A stretch of 64,000 nt of DNA, taken from Winslowiella iniecta (GTDB lineage Bacteria > Pseudomonadota > Gammaproteobacteria > Enterobacterales > Enterobacteriaceae). The notes below the pieces were generated by a model. The model saw only the letters and a list, made by a program, of their open reading frames with translations, searched no databases and was not told the origin of the DNA. The DNA is taken from assembly GCF_001267535.1 (NCBI RefSeq), contig NZ_JRXE01000020.1, forward strand, positions 1 to 64,000, written 5' to 3'. Positions 37,830 through 51,277 of this stretch are shown one piece after another. Made by a program: the position numbers and the translations under genes. Every line of letters starts with the position of its first letter. The first letter of the stretch is position 1.

Positions 37830-38438
37830 ATGAATACGGCTAACCAGACTTATCCTGCCACACTGCTGTCGGCGCAGCAGTCGACCGGACGCGTGACCCA
37901 CCTTTTTCCCGATGGCACACTGACCGTCGAATGTGCTGAGCGCGGCTGGCACTGCCGGCGTGCGGCCAGCTGCCTGCTGGTTCCGGCCGTCGGCGATGCG
38001 GTGCTGCTGGTGACGATTGAACAAGGCGTGTGGGTGCTGGCGATCCTCGATCGCAGCTCACCGCGCCAGACCGCCGAGCTGAGTACCGAGAGTGCTCTGC
38101 GTATTGTCAGTCAGGGCGAATTAAGCCTGAGCAGTAAGCAATTTCGTATCACGGCGGAAGAAGCGGATTGCCATATCCATGCGCTGAAATACAGCGGCGA
38201 GTCGCTCTCCGCCTGGGTGAACCTGACCAGCCTGGTGGGTAAGCGCTGTGAATCGGTCTGGCAAACAATCACCCAGATTAGTAATAACGTGTTTCGCAAA
38301 ACCAGTCAGACCGAGCATCTGCGCGCCGGGCAGCTGGATATTAAAGCGGAAAATTATCTGCGGATGCATGCGCAAAATACGGTGATTACCGCCAAGGCCA
38401 TCGCTAAAGTGGATGCTGGTCAGATCCATATGGGCTAA
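37830..38438 (+). CDS. DUF3540 protein, small gp5/VgrG-like component
   Basis: A 202-residue protein of the DUF3540 family. Residues about 15-75 look like an OB-type fold ('GRVTHLFPDGTLTVECAERG', 'VPAVGDAVLLVTIEQGVWVL') and residues about 85-200 like a short beta-helix ('LRIVSQGELSLSSKQFRITA', 'HLRAGQLDIKAENYLRM'). The whole resembles a miniature VgrG tip. The family regularly occurs between DUF2169 and DUF4150 genes in type VI effector cassettes. Function is unproven; a linker or extra spike piece between VgrG and the PAAR-like tip is a fair guess. Confidence 0.82.
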   Translation: MNTANQTYPATLLSAQQSTGRVTHLFPDGTLTVECAERGWHCRRAASCLLVPAVGDAVLLVTIEQGVWVLAILDRSSPRQTAELSTESALRIVSQGELSLSSKQFRITAEEADCHIHALKYSGESLSAWVNLTSLVGKRCESVWQTITQISNNVFRKTSQTEHLRAGQLDIKAENYLRMHAQNTVITAKAIAKVDAGQIHMG

Positions 38439-38454
38439 ACGCCAGGGAGAGCCG

Positions 38455-38847
38455 ATGTTTGCCAATTGCCAGTTAATGGGGGTTGATATAGCCCTGCCGG
38501 ATGTCTGCCTGACACCTTTGCCAATGCCGGTTCCGGTGCCTTATCCCAATATTGCACTGGGGCCAACCGCCATCCCCAATGCGCTGAATATACTGTTTCT
38601 GGGGATGCCAGCGCATAATCTGGCGACGATTATCCCGCTAACCAACGGCGATAATGCCGGGATAAATATGGGGGTGGCATCGGGGACGGTGATGGGGCCA
38701 TCGCGTCATCTGACCGCTTCGTTTACCGTGTTGCTGAAAGGCTCTCCGGCCACGCGCCTGACCAGTCTGAGCCTGCAAAACGCCACCAATATCGTCGGGA
38801 TGCGTGCCGTGCCGAGCCAGTTTAAAGTGTTGATGATGGCACCTTAA
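38455..38847 (+). CDS. PAAR-like (DUF4150) spike-tip protein
   Basis: A 130-residue protein of the DUF4150 (PAAR-like) family. Key segments are 'PDVCLTPLPMPVPVPYPNIA', 'NGDNAGINMGVASGTVMGPS' and 'VLLKGSPATRLTSLSLQN'. PAAR proteins sharpen the VgrG spike and carry effectors as extensions or partners. This one has no extension, and no toxin gene follows before yabI. ATG 38455 is chosen ('agggaga' upstream); the frame from 38413 overlaps the previous gene without a start signal. Confidence 0.85.
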   Translation: MFANCQLMGVDIALPDVCLTPLPMPVPVPYPNIALGPTAIPNALNILFLGMPAHNLATIIPLTNGDNAGINMGVASGTVMGPSRHLTASFTVLLKGSPATRLTSLSLQNATNIVGMRAVPSQFKVLMMAP

Positions 38848-38902
38848 TTCCTTGGAGTGTTAAACCGGCGGCAACTGTCAATGTTCGCATACAAAACAAG
38901 CC

Positions 38903-38931
38903 TTGACGCTGCTGCAACGGGTCAGGACAAT
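38903..38931 (+). promoter_or_regulatory. Candidate sigma-70 promoter for yabI
   Basis: ttgacg (38903-38908), a 17-base spacer and gacaat (38926-38931), ending 29 bases before the yabI start. It separates yabI from the type VI cassette. Sequence match only. Confidence 0.4.
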
Positions 38932-38960
38932 CCAACATCCTGAATACCGGATGGAAGCTT

Positions 38961-39728
38961 ATGGAAGCCTGGCTGGAACATTTAATTACCCAATCGCTGG
39001 CGTGGTCGCTGGTCGCCGTTATGCTGGTGGCGTTTCTTGAATCACTGGCGTTGGTGGGCTTGTTATTGCCCGGAACGGTGCTGATGGCGACGCTGGGCGC
39101 GCTGATTGGTAGCGGCCAGATGGGGCTGTATCCGGCGTGGGGTGCCGGTATTATCGGCTGCCTGCTCGGTGACTGGCTCTCGTATTATATTGGCTGGCAG
39201 TTTAAAGGGCCGCTGCACCGCTGGTCTTTCCTGCAAAAGCATAAATCGATGCTGGATAAAACCGAGCATGCGCTGCACCAGCACAGTATGTTTACCATTC
39301 TGATCGGACGTTTTATCGGTCCAACCCGACCGTTGATTCCGATGGTGGCGGGAATGCTGGAGCTGCCGATCAGGAAGTTTATTCCACCGAATGTGATTGG
39401 CTGCCTGTTGTGGCCGCCGCTCTATTTTATGCCGGGCATTCTGGCCGGGGTGGCGATTGATGTGCCGCAAGACGCGCAAAGCGGCATGTTTAAATGGCTG
39501 CTGCTGGCGGTGGCGCTGCTGGTGTGGCTCGGCTTCTGGCTGTGCTGGCGCTGGCATCGGGCGGATAAGCAGAACGACTGGGCAACGCCAATTTTGCCGG
39601 TGACGCGTCTGCGCTGGCTGGCACCAATGGCTGCTGCCATCGGCATTGCCAGCTTTGTTGCCATTCAGCTTCACCCGATGATGCCGCTGTTCCGTCATCT
39701 GTTGTGGCAGGTATTTTTTGGCCATTAA
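38961..39728 (+). CDS. yabI: DedA-family inner-membrane protein YabI
   Basis: A 255-residue polytopic protein of the DedA/SNARE-associated family, whose members are thought to flip undecaprenyl phosphate or other lipids and maintain proton motive force. It shows the family's 'FLESLALVGLLLPGTVLMA', the 'GCLLGDWLSYYIGWQF' loop and 'GRFIGPTRPLIPMVAGM'. It ends 38 bases from the convergent thiQ. The yabI-thiQPB order is as in E. coli. Which DedA activity this member has is not known. Confidence 0.95.
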   Translation: MEAWLEHLITQSLAWSLVAVMLVAFLESLALVGLLLPGTVLMATLGALIGSGQMGLYPAWGAGIIGCLLGDWLSYYIGWQFKGPLHRWSFLQKHKSMLDKTEHALHQHSMFTILIGRFIGPTRPLIPMVAGMLELPIRKFIPPNVIGCLLWPPLYFMPGILAGVAIDVPQDAQSGMFKWLLLAVALLVWLGFWLCWRWHRADKQNDWATPILPVTRLRWLAPMAAAIGIASFVAIQLHPMMPLFRHLLWQVFFGH

Positions 39729-39765
39729 GGCCGTGCTGCGGGCTGGCTTTACTGGCTGGCCCCGG

Positions 39766-40467
39766 CTATCGCCGCGTTACCCCTAAAATCTCCGCCGCCG
39801 CGGTGTCGCCATTCGCCAGCGCGGCGGTTGAGCCGTCCCAGTAAACCCGACCATCCACGATCAGCACGCTGCGTGCGGCAATCTGTTGCGCGTCTTCAAG
39901 GCTGTGCGACACCATCAGCAAGGTGATTTGCCGCTCACTGCACACCTCATCTACCAGCTTCAGCATCTCTTTACGCAGGGCGGGATCGAGGGCGGAAAAG
40001 GGCTCATCCAGCAGCAGTAACGGCTGTTGACGTACCAGACAGCGCGCCAGTGCCGCACGCTGGCGCTGACCGCCGGAGAGCTGAGCAGGCAGGCGGTCAA
40101 GATAGTCACTGAGGCTGACGCGCCGGGCGATATCGCTGATAGTCTGCCGCTGTTGTGCATTCAGCTTTAAGCCCGGATTCAGCCCCAGCCCGATATTTTG
40201 TGCCACGCTCAGATGCGGAAACAGATTGTTTTCCTGGAACAGCATCGACACCGGACGCTGTGCTGGCGCAGTGTGAGTATGGTCTGCACCGTTCAGCAGC
40301 AGTTCACCACTGTTAGCCGACAGAAAACCGGCAATCAGGCTGAGCAGGGTACTTTTACCCGCTCCGCTGGGGCCCAGAATCGCCAGCCGTTCACCGGCCT
40401 GCATTGTCAGAGAAAAACGCATCGGCAGATGGTTATAAAGATAAGTTAAATTATTCAGCGTTAGCAT
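39766..40467 (-). CDS. thiQ: Thiamine ABC transporter ATP-binding protein
   Basis: A 233-residue ABC ATPase for uptake of thiamine and its phosphates. ATG 40467 gives '[20 protein letters not shown]', matching E. coli ThiQ; the frame to 40488 adds an unlikely tail. Walker A '[11 protein letters not shown]', Q-loop '[10 protein letters not shown]', signature '[12 protein letters not shown]', Walker B '[13 protein letters not shown]' and switch 'MVSHS' are all present. It overlaps thiP by 17 bases. Confidence 0.97.
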   Translation of the reverse strand: MLTLNNLTYLYNHLPMRFSLTMQAGERLAILGPSGAGKSTLLSLIAGFLSANSGELLLNGADHTHTAPAQRPVSMLFQENNLFPHLSVAQNIGLGLNPGLKLNAQQRQTISDIARRVSLSDYLDRLPAQLSGGQRQRAALARCLVRQQPLLLLDEPFSALDPALRKEMLKLVDEVCSERQITLLMVSHSLEDAQQIAARSVLIVDGRVYWDGSTAALANGDTAAAEILGVTRR

Positions 40468-42061
40468 GACGACCCGGCAGCTTTTCAATAAGGGTAAACA
40501 GCAGGAAACAGAGCAGTAACAGCAGCAGTGCGGTTACCGCGCCCTGTTCACTGCGATACGAACCAATCTGCTGATAAAGCCAGAACGGCAGGGTGCGGAA
40601 ATCTTCATTGCCAAACAGCGCCACCACGCCAAAATCACCTATCGATAATACACAGGCGAAGGCCAGCGCCTGTGCCAGCGGGCGTTTCAGCGCCTTCAGT
40701 TCGATCAGCCGCAGGCGATTCCAGCCACGAATATCCAGTGACAGGCAGAGTCGGTTATAGCGTTCGGCGATATCACGCAGCGGGTTTTCCAGCACTTTCA
40801 TGGCATAGGGAATCGCCATCAGCGCATTAGTGAAAATCACCAGCGCGTCGGCCGACTGTGGCAAACCGACCGTGCTGTTCAGCAACAGGAAAAAGCCGGT
40901 CGCCAGCACAATACCCGGCATCGCCAGAATCAGCATACCGCTCAGCTCCAGCGCCTGACCTGCCAGCGCACGTTGACGCAGGCGCAACTCGCGGCTGGTC
41001 CACAGCAGCATGGTAGTCAGCACCACGCAAAGCAGCCCGGCAGCAATCGCAATACGTAGTGAAGTAAGGGTCGCCTGCCACAATGCCGGTTGCCGCAATA
41101 CGCTGCTGAACCCCTGATTAATCCCGTCGACAACCACCGCCAGCAGTGGCGGCAGCAATAACATCAGCGCCAACAAAATTAACATCCCGTCGACGATTTT
41201 TGCCCGTCTGCTGTCTTGCGGATCGCGCCAGCCGCTTATTGCTGCGCTACCTGCCGGAATGGCTTTGCTCAGGCGTTGACTCAGCATCACCAGTCCCAGA
41301 CAGCAGACCATTTGCAGCAGTGCCAGCAGTGCGGCGCGTCCGGGATCGTAGTCGTAACTCAGCGCCTGAAAGATCGCCAGCTCAATGGTGGTGGCTTGCG
41401 GGCCGCCGCCCAGCGATAACACCGTGGCAAAACTGGCGAAGCACAGCATAAAGATCAGCGCCGCCGCAGGCATGATTTGCCGACGCAGCCACGGCCACTC
41501 CACCAGTCGAAAATGGTGCCAGCCGCGCATGCCAAGCTGGGCAGCCAGCTGTCTTTGTTCGCCAGGGATCTGTTCCAGCGTCTGTAACAGCAGGCGCGTT
41601 GCCAGCGGAAGATTAAAGAACACATGCGCCAGCAGAATGCCCTGCAGGCCATAGGGGGAGAAACGGTAGTCAATGCCCAGCAGCTGACACAACTGCGCCA
41701 GCCAGCCTTCGCGGCCGTAGACACTGAGAATGCCGAATACTGCCACCAGTACCGGCAAGACCAGCGTCATGGCGCAGAGCCGCAACAGCGCGGCGCGTCC
41801 GGGGAAGCGGCGGCGATAAAGCGCTCTGGCCAGTGGAATCGCCGGGAGCACCGACAGCAGCGCCGATAACAACGCCTGCCAGAAGGAGAAGCCCAGCACA
41901 TGCCAGAGATAGCTGTCCTGCGCAATGGCACGCCAGTCGGTTTGCGGGGCGTTAAACCACAGCGCGGCAAACGCCAGAATCGCCACGGCGACCAGCAGCA
42001 TTGCGGCCAGGCCGCCGGGGATCATCCAGCCAGCGATTAACGGCTGACGGCGCGTTGCCAT
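40451..42061 (-). CDS. thiP: Thiamine ABC transporter permease
   Basis: A 536-residue permease made of two tandem BPD-type halves with about 12 membrane segments. EAA-type loops are at '[20 protein letters not shown]' and '[19 protein letters not shown]'. ATG 42061 starts '[17 protein letters not shown]' as in E. coli ThiP; the four residues upstream in frame are not needed. It overlaps thiB by 25 bases, so the three genes are translationally coupled. Confidence 0.97.
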   Translation of the reverse strand: MATRRQPLIAGWMIPGGLAAMLLVAVAILAFAALWFNAPQTDWRAIAQDSYLWHVLGFSFWQALLSALLSVLPAIPLARALYRRRFPGRAALLRLCAMTLVLPVLVAVFGILSVYGREGWLAQLCQLLGIDYRFSPYGLQGILLAHVFFNLPLATRLLLQTLEQIPGEQRQLAAQLGMRGWHHFRLVEWPWLRRQIMPAAALIFMLCFASFATVLSLGGGPQATTIELAIFQALSYDYDPGRAALLALLQMVCCLGLVMLSQRLSKAIPAGSAAISGWRDPQDSRRAKIVDGMLILLALMLLLPPLLAVVVDGINQGFSSVLRQPALWQATLTSLRIAIAAGLLCVVLTTMLLWTSRELRLRQRALAGQALELSGMLILAMPGIVLATGFFLLLNSTVGLPQSADALVIFTNALMAIPYAMKVLENPLRDIAERYNRLCLSLDIRGWNRLRLIELKALKRPLAQALAFACVLSIGDFGVVALFGNEDFRTLPFWLYQQIGSYRSEQGAVTALLLLLLCFLLFTLIEKLPGRHANAE

Positions 42062-43023
42062 GCACTGATCCATTGCGCGCGTTGATCGGCGACTTGCTGT
42101 GGGCTGAATTCCAGCGAGGTTTTCGGGACGGTCAATGTGTCGAAGCCCGCCGGCAGCTTGATGTCGGTTACCGGATACATCCAGTTGCCGGTTGGAATCG
42201 CCTGCTGGAAGGGCTGGCTGACGATAAATTTCATAAAGCGTTGCGCCAGTTCCGGCTGCTTGCTGCTGGCCAGCTGTCCGGCCACTTCCACCTGCAGATA
42301 GTGACCTTCGGCGAAATCGGCGGCGGCGTACTGTGCTTTCTTCTCTTCAATCAGGTGATAAGCTGGTGAAGTGGTGTAGCTCAGCACCATATCCCCTTCG
42401 CCCTTCAGGAACAGGCCATAGGCTTCGCTCCAGCCTTTTGTAACGGTGACGGTTTTCTTCGCCAGTTTCTGCCACGCCTGCGGCGTATCATCGCCGAAGA
42501 CTTTTTGCATCCACAGCAGCAGACCAAGGCCCGGCGTGCTGGTGCGCGGATCCTGATAGATCACTTTCCAGTTCTGATCGCTGTCGACCAGCTCTTTCAG
42601 GCTTTTCGGCGGGTTAGTCAGTTTGGTTTTATCGTAAACAAAGGCAAAGTAGCCGTAGTCATAAGGCACAAAAGTACTGTTTTGCCAGCCACCTGGCAGG
42701 GTCAGCTTGCTGGTATCAACATGGCTGTGGGTAAACAAGCCGGTCTTCTCTGCCGCCTGCAACAGGTTGTTATCGAGACCAAGGATCACGTCAGCTTTGC
42801 TGTTTTTCCCTTCCATCCGCAGACGGTTCAGCAGGGAAACGCCATCTTCCAGCGCGACGAATTTCAGCTGACAGTCGCAGTCGGCTTCGAAGGCTTTTTT
42901 GATTGCCGGACCTGGGCCCCAGTCAGCGGAGAACGAGTCATAGGTATAGACGGTCAGCGTCGGTTTGGCAGCAAATGCCGGTGCCGCTAACAGCAGTAAC
43001 AAAGGCAGGGTCTTGTTTAACAC
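42037..43023 (-). CDS. thiB: Thiamine-binding periplasmic protein, GTG start
   Basis: A 328-residue periplasmic binding protein that captures thiamine, TMP and TPP. The start is GTG 43023, eight bases after 'ggag', giving the signal peptide 'LNKTLPLLLLLAAPAFA'; an in-frame ATG at 43083 lies inside the riboswitch and would destroy the signal. Family segments: 'TVYTYDSFSADWGPGPAI', 'LEDGVSLLNRLRMEGKNSKA', 'YQDPRTSTPGLG' and 'PTGNWMYPV'. The operon is controlled by the TPP riboswitch directly upstream. Confidence 0.96.
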   Translation of the reverse strand: MLNKTLPLLLLLAAPAFAAKPTLTVYTYDSFSADWGPGPAIKKAFEADCDCQLKFVALEDGVSLLNRLRMEGKNSKADVILGLDNNLLQAAEKTGLFTHSHVDTSKLTLPGGWQNSTFVPYDYGYFAFVYDKTKLTNPPKSLKELVDSDQNWKVIYQDPRTSTPGLGLLLWMQKVFGDDTPQAWQKLAKKTVTVTKGWSEAYGLFLKGEGDMVLSYTTSPAYHLIEEKKAQYAAADFAEGHYLQVEVAGQLASSKQPELAQRFMKFIVSQPFQQAIPTGNWMYPVTDIKLPAGFDTLTVPKTSLEFSPQQVADQRAQWISAWQRAVSR

Positions 43024-43078
43024 GTTGCGCTCTCCAGAAAATGGATAAATGAGGCGCATGATCTGAGTGACAGGCAAT

Positions 43079-43197
43079 CTCAAATCCCTACGCCGGTATG
43101 AGCCGGATCAGGTTCGACGGGTTTTTCTCAGCGGAAAAAATCGGTGGGTGACAATGCACTGGCACCACAAGGTTTTTTCCGCACCCCGTTGAGAACG
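43079..43197 (-). promoter_or_regulatory. TPP riboswitch (thi box) controlling thiBPQ
   Basis: Read on the minus strand, the region has all main elements of the TPP aptamer in order: 'acggggtgc', a variable arm, 'gctgaga', 'acccgtcgaacctgatcc' and 'ggctcataccggcgtaggga'. The thiB start is about 55 bases downstream, so TPP binding probably blocks its ribosome site. An alternative anti-SD pairing was not modelled. Confidence 0.95.
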
Positions 43198-43233
43198 GCC
43201 TATTCTATTGATTTACGGTCAGCAGTGAAAGAC

Positions 43234-44895
43234 TCATGATTCGGGCGGGGCAAACCAGGCTGATTTAAAATCGAACCAGCCAAGAGTGTTCATCCGCACC
43301 CCGCGCATGCTGCGTTGACCTTCCAGCAGTAACCAGTGATGAAACAGCGGATGCAGGCTGTAACTGTCGACCAGCTGTTTACTCCAGTCGGCCAGCGATA
43401 ACGACTGTTGCCGCCAGCGATCGGCATCCGCTTCCCAGTCGATCTGCACGCAGTGATGGATCAGCGGGATCTCATACAGTAAGGCAAACAGCGAAAACTC
43501 CAGCGGCAGGGTGAAATTGGCGCTGCCGAGCCAGATATCACTTTCGGCATCACCGCGATACCAGCTGTCGTAATCCACCTGTTGCGTAATCAGCTTTACG
43601 CCATGCGCGGCCAGTATCGGTTCCAGCGCATTCGCAATGCCCTGATGTTCGATATGATCGCTGTACCAGGTGAGGGTTAAACTTTCCAGCCCTGGCGGTT
43701 TTTCCGCCGGGGTCATATCGCGCCGGTGATGCCAGCGCGGCAGCAGGCCGTATGCCGGAAACCAATAACGCTGATAGCCAATCCCGGAGTTGTTTAACAG
43801 GGCTATCGGATTAAAGATATAGCTGACCCAGCGGCGTACTTGCTCGTTGCGCCCCTGCGGTGAGCGCTGGTCGAACAGCAGAAAGTAGCAGCCCTCTTCC
43901 AGCCGGCTCTCTTCCGATTTTTCATCCTGTTTTTTACCCTGTAGTTTTACGCCGGAGTAGACCAGCTCGTCGGTAATTTCCGGCAGTACCCAGATCGCCA
44001 CTTCATCAATCAATGCGCGATAGCCAAAGTAGTCGTCAAAGGCCTGAATCTTTAGCTGAGACTGCTGATTGCGCACCACGGAATAGGGGCCAGTGCCTAC
44101 CGGCTGGCGCGAAAAGTCGGGCAGGGTGGGCCATTCGCGCGGCAGGATCATTGCGCTGACATTGCCGAGTAACCATGGCAGCCAGTTATCCGGCTGACTG
44201 AGGTGGATATCCAGCGCCCAGGGCGTCGAGGACTCAATGCGGGTCAGATGGCTGAACAGCGGCTGACTGGTCAGGCGCGTCAGCGAGCTGATGACATCGG
44301 CCATTTCCAGCTCGCGGCCATGATGAAAGTGGATTGCCGGACGCAGGTAGAAGCGCCAGTGGGTGGCGGCGATCTGTTGCCAGTGATGGGCAATATCCGC
44401 TTCCAGTTCCCCGTTTTCCTCATTTATGCGCGTCAGGCTGCTGAAAATCTGTCGCGCAAGGTGAGTTTCTGAACGGCGCAATGGTGAGCCGGGCAATAAA
44501 TTCAGCAACGAGCGGTAGTAAAGCACCCGCAAAATATGTTTCCCCTGACGAAAACTGCGCCCGAGGTGCGAGGTAATCATCTGCCGCACCTGGTTTTTGT
44601 CCCCGACCAGTTGCACCAGTTGGTCGATACGATCCTGCTCCAGCAGATCCTCGGCGCGCTGTTGTTGCAGCGCGAGGCCGGTATAGAGGAAGGTCAGCAT
44701 CGAACGCTTGCCGCGTCCGGCTTCTGCCTGCCACTCCAGCCAGCCGTGAGCCTGCATCGCATTCAACAAATTACGCATATGACGGCGCGAACAGCTTAGC
44801 TGGTTAGCCAGCTCATTCAGCGTGGTCTCTTGCGACTGGCCATTACAGCTCTGCCACAGGCGAATAAATTGCTGCTGCAAACGGGGAGAGGACAT
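43234..44895 (-). CDS. sgrR: Transcriptional activator SgrR of sugar-phosphate stress
   Basis: A 553-residue regulator. The N-terminal helix-turn-helix ('[20 protein letters not shown]') is joined to a large solute-binding-like domain (about 165-480; '[19 protein letters not shown]', 'PVGTGPYSV'), thought to sense phosphosugars. SgrR activates the divergent small RNA gene sgrS. The order thiB-sgrR-sgrS-setA and the length equal those of E. coli. The N-terminal start is preceded by 'aggggaa'-type sequence on the other strand only, so the exact start is taken from family length. Confidence 0.95.
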   Translation of the reverse strand: MSSPRLQQQFIRLWQSCNGQSQETTLNELANQLSCSRRHMRNLLNAMQAHGWLEWQAEAGRGKRSMLTFLYTGLALQQQRAEDLLEQDRIDQLVQLVGDKNQVRQMITSHLGRSFRQGKHILRVLYYRSLLNLLPGSPLRRSETHLARQIFSSLTRINEENGELEADIAHHWQQIAATHWRFYLRPAIHFHHGRELEMADVISSLTRLTSQPLFSHLTRIESSTPWALDIHLSQPDNWLPWLLGNVSAMILPREWPTLPDFSRQPVGTGPYSVVRNQQSQLKIQAFDDYFGYRALIDEVAIWVLPEITDELVYSGVKLQGKKQDEKSEESRLEEGCYFLLFDQRSPQGRNEQVRRWVSYIFNPIALLNNSGIGYQRYWFPAYGLLPRWHHRRDMTPAEKPPGLESLTLTWYSDHIEHQGIANALEPILAAHGVKLITQQVDYDSWYRGDAESDIWLGSANFTLPLEFSLFALLYEIPLIHHCVQIDWEADADRWRQQSLSLADWSKQLVDSYSLHPLFHHWLLLEGQRSMRGVRMNTLGWFDFKSAWFAPPES

Positions 44896-44959
44896 AAAAG
44901 GGGAACTCCGCAGTAAAAGCCATCAGTTTTTTGTTTCCTGTATTATGGCAATAATAGCC

Positions 44960-45066
44960 ACAGATGGAAGAGCGGGAGGCATCGCTAGTTGGATGGCGCA
45001 CTTCTGTCCCATTCTGAGTATGGTGCTTTCACCTGCCAGCGGATTTATTGTCTGCTGGCTTTTTTC
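44960..45066 (+). ncRNA. sgrS: SgrS small RNA (glucose-phosphate stress)
   Basis: Between sgrR and setA the plus strand contains 'ctgagtatggtg' (45014-45025), nearly the same as the E. coli SgrS segment that pairs with the ptsG ribosome site. A terminator hairpin gccagcgga/tctgctggc (45035-45043 and 45051-45059, one G-U pair) follows with a T-rich tail (45060-45070), also as in E. coli SgrS. The 5' end is inferred; possible -10 elements lie near 44941-44955. SgrS, with Hfq, blocks ptsG translation and thus glucose uptake. The SgrT peptide frame of E. coli is not recognisable, and the RNA seems much shorter than the 227 nt of E. coli. Confidence 0.85.
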
Positions 45067-45139
45067 TTTTCGCTGTGGTTTCTTCTACGCTTCTTATTTG
45101 TCGTTTTTCCTCCTTTTTCCATCCAGGAATTATCAAGGT

Positions 45140-46318
45140 ATGAAATCGCTGCTGACCCGTCGTCGTCGCATTAATCCGGTTTATGTCGCTTTTATGGCGG
45201 TCTCCTTTATGGTTGGCATCGCCGGTGCATTGCAGGCACCCACTCTGAGCCTGTTTCTCAGCCGCGAAGTGGAAGTGCGGCCATTCTGGGTTGGGCTGTT
45301 TTATACCGTAAATGCCATCGCCGGGATTGTGGTGAGCCTGTTACTGGCGAAGCGATCCGATAACCGTGGCGACCGGCGAATGTTGATCCTGTTCTGCTGC
45401 CTGATGGCGCTGCTGAATGCGCTGTTATTCGCTTTTAATCGTCACTATCTGACACTGATTACCGCCGGGGTATTCCTGTCGGCACTGGCCAGCGTGGCGA
45501 TGCCGCAGATTTTTGCTCTGGCGCGAGAATATGCTGACAGTTCGGCACGCGAAGTGGTGATGTTCAGCTCGGTAATGCGCGCCCAGCTGTCGCTGGCGTG
45601 GGTGATTGGGCCGCCGCTCTCCTTTGCGCTGGCGCTGAATTACGGCTTTACCACCATGTTTATTGTGGCGGCAGCGCTGTTTGTGATCTGCCTGGCGCTG
45701 GTCTGGTTTGCCTTGCCGTCGGTGCCACGTGTCGAGCAGTCGCCGGAAGTGTTGCTGACGCAAATCAGCGCGTGGAAAGATAAAAACGTCCGCATGCTGT
45801 TTATCGCTTCAATGATGATGTGGACCTGTAACACTATGTATATCATTGATATGCCTCTGTATATCAGCAGCGTGCTGGGGTTGCCAGATCGGCTGGCGGG
45901 CTTACTGATGGGGACGGCAGCCGGGCTGGAAATTCCGGCGATGCTGCTGGCGGGGCACTATGTTAAGCGCTTTGGTAAGCGCAATATGATGCTGTTTGCC
46001 ATCGCCTCGGGCGTGCTGTTTTATCTCGGACTGGTGCTGTTCCAGTCGCGCACCATGCTGATGGTAATTCAGATTTTTAATGCGGTGTTTATCGGCATTA
46101 TTGCCGGCATCGGCATGCTCTACTTTCAGGATCTGATGCCTGGCCGTCCCGGTGCGGCTACCACGTTGTTTACCAACAGTATTTCTACCGGGGTGATTTT
46201 GGCGGGGATTCTGCAAGGCGCACTGGCGGAAACCTGGGGGCATTATTCGGTGTACTGGATGACGCTGGCGTTGTCGGTGGTGGCGTTGGGGCTGTCGATG
46301 CGGGTACGCGATGTTTGA
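45140..46318 (+). CDS. setA: Sugar efflux transporter SetA
   Basis: A 392-residue major facilitator with 12 predicted membrane segments that exports sugars and glycosides, helping during phosphosugar stress. ATG 45140 gives 'MKSLLTRRRRINPVYVAFM' and the same length as E. coli SetA; the frame upstream to 44822 runs through sgrS and is not coding. Family segments: 'ALQAPTLSLFLSREV', 'LAKRSDNRGDRR', 'SSVMRAQLSLAWVIGPPL' and 'GAATTLFTNSISTGVILAG'. Expression from the upstream SgrR-activated region is likely. Confidence 0.94.
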   Translation: MKSLLTRRRRINPVYVAFMAVSFMVGIAGALQAPTLSLFLSREVEVRPFWVGLFYTVNAIAGIVVSLLLAKRSDNRGDRRMLILFCCLMALLNALLFAFNRHYLTLITAGVFLSALASVAMPQIFALAREYADSSAREVVMFSSVMRAQLSLAWVIGPPLSFALALNYGFTTMFIVAAALFVICLALVWFALPSVPRVEQSPEVLLTQISAWKDKNVRMLFIASMMMWTCNTMYIIDMPLYISSVLGLPDRLAGLLMGTAAGLEIPAMLLAGHYVKRFGKRNMMLFAIASGVLFYLGLVLFQSRTMLMVIQIFNAVFIGIIAGIGMLYFQDLMPGRPGAATTLFTNSISTGVILAGILQGALAETWGHYSVYWMTLALSVVALGLSMRVRDV

Positions 46319-46321
46319 ACA

Positions 46322-46345
46322 ACGGGCGTCGGGAACGACGCCCGT
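46322..46345. terminator. Bidirectional hairpin between setA and leuD
   Basis: Perfect ten-base arms acgggcgtcg (46322-46331) and cgacgcccgt (46336-46345) with a ggaa loop, directly between convergent stops. Strong stem but no clear T-run on either side. Confidence 0.6.
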
Positions 46346-46354
46346 GCGATATTA

Positions 46355-46960
46355 TTAATTCAAAAATGCCGGCTGTCTGGTTTCGTATTCACCAATTGCC
46401 GCATCATGCTGCAAAGTCAGGCCGATACTGTCGAGGCCGTTAATCATGCAGTGACGACGGAAGCTGTCGATCTCGAAGCTGTAGTGCCGATCGCCTGCAA
46501 TCACTTCCTGCTTTTCCAGATCGACGGTGAAGGTGATGCCCGGTTCAGCGGCCACTTTCTTAAACAGCTCATCCACCTGCTCTTCGCTCAGTTTTACCGG
46601 CAACAGCTGGTTGTTAAATGAGTTGCCGTAAAAGATATCGGCAAAGCTGGGTGCGATCACCGCGTGGAAACCGAAATCGGTCAGTGCCCAGGGCGCATGT
46701 TCACGTGAAGAGCCACAGCCAAAGTTTTCACGCGCCAGCAGAATACTGGCACCGTTGAATTCCGGCTTATTCAGCACGAAGTCAGGGTTCGGCTGCTGAC
46801 CGGCATCATCCAGATAACGCCAGTCGTTAAACAGATGCACGCCAAAACCGGTGCGCGTCACTTTTTGCAGAAACTGCTTAGGAATGATGGCGTCGGTATC
46901 GACATTCGCCGCGTCCAGTGGCGCGACAATCCCGCTATGCTGAGTAAATTTGGTAGCCAT
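46355..46960 (-). CDS. leuD: 3-isopropylmalate dehydratase small subunit
   Basis: A 201-residue subunit that, with LeuC, isomerises 2- to 3-isopropylmalate in leucine synthesis. Family segments are '[19 protein letters not shown]', '[19 protein letters not shown]' and '[10 protein letters not shown]'. It is the last gene of the leu operon, ten bases after leuC. Confidence 0.98.
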   Translation of the reverse strand: MATKFTQHSGIVAPLDAANVDTDAIIPKQFLQKVTRTGFGVHLFNDWRYLDDAGQQPNPDFVLNKPEFNGASILLARENFGCGSSREHAPWALTDFGFHAVIAPSFADIFYGNSFNNQLLPVKLSEEQVDELFKKVAAEPGITFTVDLEKQEVIAGDRHYSFEIDSFRRHCMINGLDSIGLTLQHDAAIGEYETRQPAFLN

Positions 46961-46970
46961 AATATTTTCC

Positions 46971-51038
<4,068 letters not shown>

Positions 51039-51081
51039 CGTAATCGTCCTTCCTGAAGTCTGCCGTTTTTGCTACGAGCAT

Positions 51082-51112
51082 AAAAAAACCCGCGCATCGG
51101 CGCGGGTTTTTT
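51082..51112 (-). terminator. Leucine operon attenuator
   Basis: Seven-base arms cccgcgc/gcgcggg (51089-51095 and 51100-51106) flanked by A and T runs. On the minus strand it lies between leuL and leuA and ends in a seven-T run, so it is the classic attenuation terminator. Confidence 0.92.
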
Positions 51113-51130
51113 AAGTTTTGCGAGTCTGAA

Positions 51131-51214
51131 TCAGTGATTGATTCCGCCCACAAGCCTACCGCGCAAATTGAATGCGTTTAGTAGTAGACCGAGTAGGCGG
51201 TTAGGACGAATCAT
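51131..51214 (-). CDS. leuL: leu operon leader peptide
   Basis: A 27-residue leader peptide, MIRPNRLLGLLLNAF then NLRGRLVGGINH, similar to E. coli LeuL. It contains five Leu codons close together (CTA CTC GGT CTA CTA CTA), four of them the rare CTA. When charged leucine tRNA is scarce, the ribosome stalls here and the attenuator downstream does not form. The stop is 19 bases before the attenuator region. Confidence 0.95.
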   Translation of the reverse strand: MIRPNRLLGLLLNAFNLRGRLVGGINH

Positions 51215-51248
51215 TGAATCAAACCCCGTAATATTTGTGTTGCTAATA

Positions 51249-51277
51249 TTGATACGTGGTTCAGCCTGCAATGTCAA
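51249..51277 (-). promoter_or_regulatory. leu operon promoter
   Basis: On the minus strand ttgaca (51277-51272), a 17-base spacer and tatcaa (51254-51249), about 35 bases before the leuL start. The -35 element is a perfect match. Confidence 0.75.

Noticed and set aside
44964-45017. 17-codon frame as a possible SgrT
   Set aside because: Too short, no similarity to SgrT and no ribosome site; it ends inside the SgrS pairing segment by chance.
44822-45139. In-frame N-terminal extension of setA
   Set aside because: It would translate through sgrR start DNA and the SgrS terminator. ATG 45140 gives the correct family length.
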